NCBI GenBank assembly: GCA_016295225.1 | Contig: JAEDLP010000054.1 | Span: forward strand, 1-11,324 | Reading direction: 5' to 3' | Origin: Oscillospiraceae bacterium | Lineage (GTDB): Bacteria; Bacillota; Clostridia; Oscillospirales; Oscillospiraceae | DNA: 11,324 bases | In this document: in pieces, positions 1 through 5,105 of the stretch | How the letters are laid out: every line of letters starts with the position of its first letter | Numbering within the stretch: the stretch's first letter is position 1 | Program-made: the position numbers and the translations under genes | Notes under the pieces: model-generated | Database searches by the model: none | Told to the model about the DNA's origin: nothing | What the model saw: only the letters and a program-made list of their open reading frames with translations

Positions 1-31
1 GCCCGAGCAAGTCAAATGTCTGCAGGACACC

Positions 32-67
32 AAAAGAGAGAGCATCCATACGGATGCTCTCTCTTTT
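32..67 (-). terminator. Intrinsic terminator of the tRNA-Gly gene
   Basis: A perfect 16-bp inverted repeat (arms 32-47 and 52-67, loop of 4 at 48-51) lies directly at the 3' end of the tRNA-Gly gene. In the minus-strand direction the stem ends in CTCTCTTTT, so the U-rich tail is part of the stem. The first A of the 5' arm (position 67) is also the final A of the encoded CCA. The hairpin is nearly symmetric and could also stop transcription entering from the left. Confidence 0.85.
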
Positions 68-140
68 GGAGCAGGTAAAGGGAGTCGAACCCTCCTATCA
101 AGCTTGGGAAGCTTGCGTTCTACCGATGAACTATACCTGC
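67..140 (-). tRNA. tRNA-Gly (anticodon CCC), CCA encoded
   Basis: The minus strand folds into a complete cloverleaf of 74 nt. The acceptor stem is GCAGGTA with TACCTGC (7 bp), the D arm is GTTC/GAAC around a 7-nt loop, and the anticodon stem is CAAGC/GCTTG around the loop TTCCCAA, giving anticodon CCC (reads GGG codons). A 4-nt variable loop is followed by a T arm GAGGG-TTCGACT-CCCTT with one G-U pair. The discriminator base is U (position 70) and CCA is encoded at 67-69. The gene has its own promoter just upstream and a terminator that begins at the CCA, so it is a stand-alone transcription unit. Confidence 0.97.
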
Positions 141-162
141 CTGTGAATCTTTCAGCAGACCT

Positions 163-191
163 ATTGTAGCACGAGCCTCATCAAAATGCAA
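163..191 (-). promoter_or_regulatory. Sigma-A-type promoter of tRNA-Gly
   Basis: On the minus strand a TACAAT -10 box (163-168) follows a TTGCAT -35 box (186-191) with a 17-bp spacer. The -10 matches five of six consensus bases and the -35 matches the TTG core. A start near 155-157 would leave a leader of roughly 15 nt before the mature 5' end at 140, typical of tRNA genes. The -35 directly abuts the GGGGG-containing intergenic repeat described under findings. Confidence 0.65.
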
Positions 192-274
192 GGGGGAACT
201 TTTGTCGGACTTTCCCGTCGGAGTCCCAAAACCATCCCCGCCCCTGCCATTCTTCCGGCGGGAAGGCTGGGGGC

Positions 275-661
275 TTACGATTTCGTTTCAAACTGGGAGG
301 CGCAGGCCCGGCAGGTGATCTGAATCTTCCCCAGGCCCTTGGGCACCCGCATGGGCTGGCCGCAGTTGGGGCATTTGAAGTAGTAGTGCTCCTTGTCGGG
401 CTGGAGAGTCTTCCTTTTCTTTCGGCACCAGCGGACCACCGCGCGAACCAGGGCCAGGAACCGGGCGTTCTCCATCTGGCGTTTCTCAGCGCTTTTCGAC
501 AGGAGCCGGAAGAGAAGGTAGACCAGGGCGATGGCCGCCGGGATGAGCAGCGGAAGGTAGAACCGTCCCACGGCTGCCAGCACCAGGAAGATCACCAGCC
601 AAAAGAGACTGTATGGGTCAATTCCTGGGTGCTTCTGGAAGAAGTTTTTCGGGTCCGCCAT
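275..661 (-). CDS. Small membrane protein with C-terminal zinc ribbon, function unknown
   Basis: The 128-residue product has two adjacent hydrophobic segments at about residues 17-33 and 35-53, so it is probably a two-pass membrane protein. A basic linker follows (about 58-90, rich in K and R), then a C-terminal treble-clef or zinc-ribbon-like module with C97-P-N-C100 and C117-R-A-C120 separated by 16 residues. The four cysteines are expected to hold one zinc ion. The start is set by AGGAGG about 7 nt upstream, and the gene has its own promoter at 691-718. I do not recognise a named family. Similar short membrane proteins with a zinc ribbon are usually annotated as hypothetical. The basic linker and ribbon, presumably cytosolic, could bind nucleic acid or a protein partner, but nothing here shows which. 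No convincing terminator follows: a 5-bp hairpin at 252-265 lacks a T-run. Confidence 0.85.
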   Translation of the reverse strand: MADPKNFFQKHPGIDPYSLFWLVIFLVLAAVGRFYLPLLIPAAIALVYLLFRLLSKSAEKRQMENARFLALVRAVVRWCRKKRKTLQPDKEHYYFKCPNCGQPMRVPKGLGKIQITCRACASQFETKS

Positions 662-690
662 GGGTCCACCTCCTGCAACTGTCTTCTGCC

Positions 691-718
691 ATTATACCTC
701 TCGGGCAGAGACAGTCAA
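691..718 (-). promoter_or_regulatory. Sigma-A-type promoter of the zinc-ribbon protein gene
   Basis: The minus strand carries TTGACT (713-718), a 16-bp spacer and a perfect TATAAT (691-696). Transcription should start near 684, giving a leader of about 20 nt that contains the AGGAGGTGG ribosome binding site. This separates the zinc-ribbon gene from the upstream bioY-birA unit. Confidence 0.85.
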
Positions 719-745
719 GGAGGGAAGGGCAAAAAATATGGAAAA

Positions 746-771
746 TCAGCGGGAATGGGGGCGAACGCTGA
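746..771 (-). terminator. Possible weak terminator at the end of birA
   Basis: The arms TCAGCG (766-771) and CGCTGA (746-751) can pair across a 14-nt loop, with the stop codon inside the distal arm. T-rich sequence follows on the minus strand (TTTT at 742-745 and TTTTTT at 731-736). The loop is large and the stem only 6 bp, so this is a tentative call. Without it, bioY-birA transcripts would read into the zinc-ribbon gene. Confidence 0.3.
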
Positions 772-1723
772 CTTCTCCCGAGGATAAGCACCGCACCGTG
801 CCGTCCTCCTCCCGGACCCGAAGGGAGAAATCCTCCTCCAGATCCAGGGCCACGGCTGGCCGGGTCTGGCCCCGCTCCAGGATGGTGATGGGCTGTCCCA
901 GCACCAGGGACCGCTTGCGGTAGTCCGCAAAGAAGGGCTTTTCCGCCAGGTTGGGGTAGAAGGAGAAGAAGTGGTTCAGGATGCTGCCCGCCAGCTGGCT
1001 GCGGCTCTCCAGCCTTTGGGGCTTGGAGTCAAAGACCACGCCGGCCTCGTTCAGCTCCGGGGGAAAGCCGCCTTCGGGGGGGAAGAGATTCACCCCAATG
1101 CCCACGATGGCGTATTGCAGCCCCCCGGTCTCCAGGTCCAGGGCGGCCTCGGTGAGAATGCCGCAGACCTTTTTGCCCCGGCAGAAGACGTCGTTGACCC
1201 ACTTGATCTCCGCCGGCTCCCCGGTGCAGTCCTCGATGGCCAGGGCCACGGAGGCGGCGGCGCAGGTGGTGAGAAGCAGGGCCTCCCGGGCCTCCATGTT
1301 AGGCCGCAGGAGGAAGCTGATGTACAGCCCCGAGTCCGGCGGGGAGAAGAAGCTGTGATCCCGCCGGCCCTTCCCGGCGGTCTGCTCGGTGGCGGCCAGG
1401 ACGGTCCCCTCGGGGGCGCCCGCCTCAGCCTGCTGCCGCAGGAGGGTGTTGGTGGAGGTGACCACCGGCTGGACCTCCACCGCCAGCCCCGGCACGGCGA
1501 GATATTGGGCGATGCTCTGGGGGGAGAGGATGGCGCTCTCAGCCCGCAGGCAGTAGCCCCGGTTGGAGACGGCGTCGATGGGGTAGCCGCTCTCCCGCAG
1601 CTGGGAGATGGCCTTCCACACGGCGCTACGGCTCACCTGGAGTTTTCCCGCCAGGGCCTCGCCGGAGAAGTATACCCCCCGGTTGGCCTCCAGGGCCTCC
1701 AGGACACGATCTTTAATCAGCAT
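746..1723 (-). CDS. birA: Bifunctional biotin--[acetyl-CoA-carboxylase] ligase / biotin operon repressor
   Basis: BirA makes biotinyl-5'-AMP from biotin and ATP and attaches biotin to the carrier lysine of biotin-dependent carboxylases and decarboxylases. When loaded and dimeric it represses biotin genes. The 325-residue protein has an N-terminal winged helix-turn-helix (about 1-60, with SRSAVWKAI at 31-39), so it belongs to the regulatory class. The ligase domain (about 80-270) shows TSTN (89-92), the nucleotide/biotin loop GKGRRDHSF (117-125), KWVNDV (174-179), CGIL (187-190) and VGIGVN (207-212). A C-terminal SH3-like region follows. GAGGT lies 9 nt upstream of the ATG and overlaps the end of bioY; the two genes are 15 bp apart and surely co-transcribed. 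The operator at 2355-2386 is its predicted target, giving autoregulation. In the loop, the last two residues of the common GRGRRGR form are D-H here. Confidence 0.97.
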   Translation of the reverse strand: MLIKDRVLEALEANRGVYFSGEALAGKLQVSRSAVWKAISQLRESGYPIDAVSNRGYCLRAESAILSPQSIAQYLAVPGLAVEVQPVVTSTNTLLRQQAEAGAPEGTVLAATEQTAGKGRRDHSFFSPPDSGLYISFLLRPNMEAREALLLTTCAAASVALAIEDCTGEPAEIKWVNDVFCRGKKVCGILTEAALDLETGGLQYAIVGIGVNLFPPEGGFPPELNEAGVVFDSKPQRLESRSQLAGSILNHFFSFYPNLAEKPFFADYRKRSLVLGQPITILERGQTRPAVALDLEEDFSLRVREEDGTVRCLSSGEVSVRPHSR

Positions 1724-1738
1724 AGCAAGTTACCTCGG

Positions 1739-2299
1739 TCAGAGAGAAATGGCGTGCCCCACCCGCTTGGCCACCAGCAGGGCCAGGGCGATCTTGATCA
1801 GGTCGGGGATGATGTAGGGGAAGACGCACATGCCCAGGGTCCCCAGCAGGGTGGTGGCGTTTCCGCCGCTGGTGTACACCTGGATGAACCAGACGGTACC
1901 GAAGGCGTAGCAGACCACCAGACCCAGGACCATGGCCAGAGCCATCACCAGGGGCTTGGTCCCCAGCTTGGCGGTCACGGCCCAGTAGACCAGGGCAGAG
2001 GCCAGGAAGCCGATGAGATAGCCCCCGGTGACCCCCAGCAGGGCGCCGGCCCCGGCAGAGAACCCGGCGAAGACGGGCAGGCCCACCAGACCCAGCAGCA
2101 GGTAGAGAAGGACGGCGACGGTACCCCTGCGGCCGCCCAGGAGCCCCAGGGCGGCAAAGATGCCGAAGGTCTGGAGGGTGAAGGGCACAGGGCCGAAGGG
2201 AATGGTAATCCACGCGCAGATCGCCATGAGGGCCGCCATCAGGGCGATGTAGGCCAGGTCGCGGATCTTGGCGTGGGAAGTCATAACAGCGGTAGACAT
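1739..2299 (-). CDS. bioY: Biotin transporter, substrate-binding S component BioY
   Basis: BioY is the membrane-embedded biotin-binding subunit of ECF-type vitamin transporters; it works with a shared EcfA-EcfA'-EcfT energising module that is not encoded here. From the chosen start the protein has 186 residues, the usual BioY length, and is strongly hydrophobic with about six predicted helices. It begins with the family-typical stretch leading into ITIPFGPVPFTLQTFG, then LGGRRG, a GL(V)GLPVFAGF segment and the glycine-rich GALLGVTGGYLIGF. The ATG at 2297-2299 is preferred because GAGGT sits 7 nt upstream and the promoter lies just before it. The frame stays open to 2398, but that extension would run through the promoter and operator. 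It is the first gene of bioY-birA, repressed by BirA when biotin is plentiful (inference from the operator). Confidence 0.95.
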   Translation of the reverse strand: MSTAVMTSHAKIRDLAYIALMAALMAICAWITIPFGPVPFTLQTFGIFAALGLLGGRRGTVAVLLYLLLGLVGLPVFAGFSAGAGALLGVTGGYLIGFLASALVYWAVTAKLGTKPLVMALAMVLGLVVCYAFGTVWFIQVYTSGGNATTLLGTLGMCVFPYIIPDLIKIALALLVAKRVGHAISL

Positions 2300-2306
2300 A
2301 ACAAGG

Positions 2307-2311
2307 ACCTC
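2307..2311 (-). promoter_or_regulatory. Ribosome binding site that decides the bioY start
   Basis: GAGGT on the minus strand lies 7 nt before the ATG at 2297-2299. It lies downstream of the -10 box at 2333-2338, so only this start falls within the predicted transcript. Confidence 0.8.
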
Positions 2312-2332
2312 GCTTTTTCTAAGGATGAGGCG

Positions 2333-2361
2333 AGTATACCACGGAAAATTCTGATCGTCAA
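2333..2361 (-). promoter_or_regulatory. Sigma-A-type promoter of bioY-birA
   Basis: The minus strand shows TTGACG (2356-2361), a 17-bp spacer and TATACT (2333-2338), each one mismatch from consensus. The predicted start is near 2326, about 27 nt before the bioY ATG. The -35 hexamer lies wholly within the downstream half-site of the BirA operator, so a bound repressor would block RNA polymerase directly. Confidence 0.9.
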
Positions 2362-2386
2362 CCAAAATAGAGAAAATGGTTGACAA
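2355..2386 (-). promoter_or_regulatory. BirA operator (biotin-responsive)
   Basis: An interrupted palindrome reads, on the minus strand, TTGTCAACC, a 14-bp AT-rich spacer, then GGTTGACGA. Half-sites are 2378-2386 and 2355-2363 and match each other at 8 of 9 positions. This resembles the known bacterial BirA signal (TTGTNAACC, a spacer of about 14-16 bp, GGTTNACAA). It lies upstream of a biotin transporter gene, is followed by a birA with a helix-turn-helix domain, and overlaps the promoter -35. Sequence and context both point to BirA. Confidence 0.92.
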
Positions 2387-2416
2387 TTGAACGTTCATGT
2401 TCTGGGGGAGAACAAG

Positions 2417-2448
2417 AATGAGCCTCCCTTTGACAAGGGAGACTCATT
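2417..2448 (-). terminator. Terminator after ftsH (end of the six-gene block)
   Basis: Arms 2417-2430 and 2435-2448 form a 14-bp stem with a 4-nt loop. One pair is G-U on the minus-strand RNA but C-A on the opposite strand, which favours function for minus-strand transcripts. The minus-strand tail is TTCTTGTTCT, only moderately U-rich. It sits 18 bp after the ftsH stop and before the bioY operator, separating the two units. Confidence 0.8.
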
Positions 2449-2466
2449 TTTAGTTCCTTTTGCGAG

Positions 2467-4503
2467 TTAGAAGGGATCGGGGGAATTGGGCTTTTGGGGC
2501 TCATCCTCCTTCTTCCCGTGGAGGATCTCGTCGGCTTCCCGCAGGCGGCGGGCGGATTCTGCCTCCCGTTCAGCCTGGAGGCGGGCGCGCTCCTCGGCGT
2601 CCTCCCTGGCCTTTCTGGCCCGCTGGACCCGGGTCTCCTCCTTGCGGGTTTCCAGGGCGGCAGGGGCATCAAAGACCAGGGCAAAGTCCTCGGCGGACAT
2701 AGTCTCGAACTCCAGCAGGTACTGGGCGGTGCGCTCCAGCTCCTCCATGTGGGCGGAGAGGATCTCCTTGCAGCGGCGGTAGCCCTCGTCCAGGATGGCC
2801 TTGATCTCCTCGTCGATGAGACCGGCCACCTCCTCGGAGTAGGACCGTCCGGCGGCCATGCTGCGGCCGATGAAGACCTCCTGGTCGCTGTCGTAGCTGA
2901 TGGCCCCCAGGCGCTCGCTCATGCCGTACTTTGTGACCATGCTCCGGGCGATGGAGGTGGCACGCTCCAGGTCGTTGGAGGCGCCGGTGGAGATGTCTCC
3001 CAGCACCAGTTCCTCGGCCACCCGGCCGCCCAGCAGGGAGGCGATGCGCTCCCGCAGTTCCTTGCGGGACTGGTACATCCGGTCCTCCTCGGGCAGAGAG
3101 ATGGTCATGCCGCCGGCAGGGCCGCGGGGGATGATGGTGATCTGGTGGACGGGGTCCTGGGTCTTCAGCTCGTGAATGACCACGGCGTGACCGGCCTCGT
3201 GGTAGGCGGTGAGCTTCCGGGCCAGCTCGGGGACCACCCGGCTCTTCTTCTCGGGGCCTGCGATGACCTTCAGCATGGCCTCGTGGACCACGTCCATGCG
3301 GATGAAGGGCTGCTTCTGCCGGGCGGACAGGAGGGCGGCCTCGTTGAGCAGGTTCTCCAGGTCGGCGCCGGTGAAGCCCACGGTGGCCTGGGCGATGGTG
3401 TGCAGGTCCACGTCTTCGGCCAGGGGTTTATTCCGGGCGTGGACCCGGAGGATCTCCTCACGGCCCTTGATGTCGGGCAGGCCCACGTAGATTTGCCGGT
3501 CGAACCGGCCGGGACGAAGGAGGGCGGGGTCCAGGATGTCGGCCCGGTTGGTGGCGGCCAGGACGATGACCCCCTCGTTGGAGGCGAAGCCGTCCATTTC
3601 CACCAGAAGCTGGTTCAGGGTCTGTTCCCTCTCGTCGTGACCGCCGCCCAGGCCGGTGCCTCTCTGGCGGCCCACGGCGTCGATCTCGTCGATGAAGATG
3701 ATGGCGGGGGAATTCTTTTTGGCCTGCTCGAAGAGGTCGCGGACCCGGGAGGCGCCCACACCCACGTAGAGCTCCACAAAGTCGGAGCCGGAGATGGACA
3801 GGTACTGGCAGCCGGCTTCGCCGGCCACGGCCCGGGCCAGCAGGGTCTTACCGGTGCCGGGAGGGCCTACCAGCAGCACGCCCTTGGGGATGCGGGCGCC
3901 CAGCTGGGTGTACTGGGTGGGCTGCCGGAGGAAGTCCACCACTTCGGCCAGTTCTTCCTTCTCCTCGTCGGCCCCGGCCACGTCGGCAAAGGTGACCACC
4001 CGTCCGGTCTCCGCCAGGGTGCGGGCCTTGACCTTGCCGAACTGGGCGGCGTTGGGGCCGCCTCCGCCCTGCCGGCGGAGGAAGAGGAAGTACCACAGCA
4101 CCCCCATGATCACCAGGACCACCACCCAGGTGAGAATGGTGCTCATCCAGGCCGGGGAGGGGCTGTCGGGATACTCATAGTCAGAGATGATACCGTCCTG
4201 CCATTGCTCCACGATGATGTCGTTGAAATCGTCGTAGAAGAGCTGGAAGTCGTAGAGCTGATAGGTCACCACCGAGGTGCCGTCCACGGGCTTCTTCAGG
4301 GTGAGGGTCACCGAGTGATCCTGGACCTGGACGGTCTCCACCTGTTGGTTCTCAAAGAAGGCCCGGAGATCGGCGTAGGAGTAGGCCTCGCCGGAGGAGT
4401 CGGGGTTCCGGAAGAAGCTGGAGGTGAAGAAGATCAGGGCGAACAGGCAGAGGATCAGGATCAGTCCGCGCATGGGACTGGCGGGGGTCTTGTTGTTGTT
4501 CAA
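2467..4503 (-). CDS. ftsH: ATP-dependent zinc metalloprotease FtsH
   Basis: FtsH is a hexameric AAA+ protease anchored in the cytoplasmic membrane that degrades misfolded membrane proteins and unstable regulators. The 678-residue product has a first membrane helix (about 12-29), an extracytoplasmic domain (30-118) and a second helix (about 120-142). The AAA+ module shows Walker A GPPGTGKT (213-220), the pore loop at 246-250, Walker B IIFIDEID (268-275) and the second region of homology around TNRADILDPALLRPGRFD. The protease domain has HEAGH (435-439) and the third zinc ligand D511 in ASNDLERAT. A charged, probably coiled-coil tail (about 631-668) ends in a proline-rich tip. The start is TTG: an in-frame stop lies four codons upstream and AAAGGA sits 11 nt before it. 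The next in-frame ATG (4473) has no ribosome binding site. It is the last gene after tilS-hpt, a familiar Firmicutes order; a 6-bp hairpin (4523-4543) lies in the hpt-ftsH gap. Confidence 0.97.
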   Translation of the reverse strand: MNNNKTPASPMRGLILILCLFALIFFTSSFFRNPDSSGEAYSYADLRAFFENQQVETVQVQDHSVTLTLKKPVDGTSVVTYQLYDFQLFYDDFNDIIVEQWQDGIISDYEYPDSPSPAWMSTILTWVVVLVIMGVLWYFLFLRRQGGGGPNAAQFGKVKARTLAETGRVVTFADVAGADEEKEELAEVVDFLRQPTQYTQLGARIPKGVLLVGPPGTGKTLLARAVAGEAGCQYLSISGSDFVELYVGVGASRVRDLFEQAKKNSPAIIFIDEIDAVGRQRGTGLGGGHDEREQTLNQLLVEMDGFASNEGVIVLAATNRADILDPALLRPGRFDRQIYVGLPDIKGREEILRVHARNKPLAEDVDLHTIAQATVGFTGADLENLLNEAALLSARQKQPFIRMDVVHEAMLKVIAGPEKKSRVVPELARKLTAYHEAGHAVVIHELKTQDPVHQITIIPRGPAGGMTISLPEEDRMYQSRKELRERIASLLGGRVAEELVLGDISTGASNDLERATSIARSMVTKYGMSERLGAISYDSDQEVFIGRSMAAGRSYSEEVAGLIDEEIKAILDEGYRRCKEILSAHMEELERTAQYLLEFETMSAEDFALVFDAPAALETRKEETRVQRARKAREDAEERARLQAEREAESARRLREADEILHGKKEDEPQKPNSPDPF

Positions 4504-4514
4504 ATGGGATCACA

Positions 4515-4520
4515 TCCTTT
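4515..4520 (-). promoter_or_regulatory. Ribosome binding site supporting the TTG start of ftsH
   Basis: AAAGGA on the minus strand is 11 nt before TTG (4501-4503), slightly longer than ideal spacing. It supports the non-ATG start because no such motif precedes the internal ATG at 4471-4473. Confidence 0.6.
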
Positions 4521-4555
4521 GGCTCTCCGCCGGAGGGGGAGAGGCTAGACGAAGA

Positions 4556-5098
4556 TTATTCGTAAATTTCGGGTTTCAGAATGCCGATGTATTCCAGTTG
4601 GCGGTACTTCTGGTCGTAGTCCAGGCCGCAGCCCACCACGAAGCCATCGGGGATCTGGAAGCCGGTGTAGTCCGCCTGGATGGGTTTGACACGGCGCTCC
4701 GGCTTATCCAGCATGACGCACAGCCGGATGGAAGCGGGATTGCGCTTCTGGAGCTCTGCCACCAGTCTGGACAGGGTGTTGCCGGTGTCTAGGATGTCCT
4801 CCACCAGGATGACGTCCTTGCCGGTGATGGGCTCGGAGGTGTCCAGCTTGATGTCCACCAGGCCGGAGCTGACGGTACCGGAGCCGTAGGAGGAGGCGGA
4901 CATAAAGTCCAGGGTCATGTCGGGGATGTCCAGCTCCCGAACCAGGTCTGCCATGAAGATGAAGGAGCCCCGGAGAATGCCGATGACCACGGGGGCTTTC
5001 CCCCGGTAGTCCTCGCTGATCTGAGCTGCGATTTCTTTGATGCGGGCGGAGAGTTGTTCGCGGGTGAAGAGGATCTCCTGCATATCCTGTTCCATCAT
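4556..5098 (-). CDS. hpt: Hypoxanthine (guanine) phosphoribosyltransferase
   Basis: This cytosolic purine-salvage enzyme joins hypoxanthine, and usually guanine, to PRPP to form IMP or GMP with release of pyrophosphate. The 180-residue length is typical. Visible motifs are the loop GILRGSFIF (40-48), the flexible-loop signature SYGSGT (70-75), the PRPP-binding signature VILVEDILDTGNTL (96-109) and the C-terminal base-pocket region FVVGCGLDYDQKYRQL (153-168). The start is ATG-ATG at 5098/5095; AAAGGA lies 12 nt upstream, inside the end of tilS, so either ATG could be used. Only 7 bp separate it from the tilS stop, indicating co-transcription and probably translational coupling. In Firmicutes related to Bacillus, HPRT and TilS have been linked to expression of the adjacent ftsH; whether that applies here is unknown. 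The gene is also called hprT. Confidence 0.96.
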   Translation of the reverse strand: MMEQDMQEILFTREQLSARIKEIAAQISEDYRGKAPVVIGILRGSFIFMADLVRELDIPDMTLDFMSASSYGSGTVSSGLVDIKLDTSEPITGKDVILVEDILDTGNTLSRLVAELQKRNPASIRLCVMLDKPERRVKPIQADYTGFQIPDGFVVGCGLDYDQKYRQLEYIGILKPEIYE

Positions 5099-5105
5099 AA
5101 GGCGT

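Noticed and set aside
204..227. Hairpin GGACT / AGTCC downstream of the zinc-ribbon gene as its terminator
   Set aside because: The stem has five pairs with a 10-nt loop and no following T-run; it is more simply part of the intergenic repeat region.
971..2383. A 470-codon plus-strand frame spanning birA, bioY and the promoter region
   Set aside because: It is antisense to two well-supported genes and runs through the operator and promoter. Its composition (G, Q, H, D rich) is typical of a GC-driven shadow.
2300..2398. A 33-codon upstream extension of bioY
   Set aside because: It would cross the -10, -35 and BirA operator, and BioY proteins of about 186 residues are normal. The internal ATG has a good ribosome binding site.
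2388..2402. TGAACGTTCA palindrome with an additional GTTC, considered as a LexA/SOS box
   Set aside because: The Gram-positive LexA site needs GAAC and GTTC separated by four bases. Here they are adjacent, or six apart on the minus strand, and no SOS gene follows.
2494..4548. A 684-codon open frame on the plus strand opposite ftsH
   Set aside because: It mirrors ftsH codon by codon; GC-rich codon use leaves the antisense frame free of stops. The product is low-complexity, rich in G, V, L and H, and lacks any recognisable domain, while ftsH is certain.
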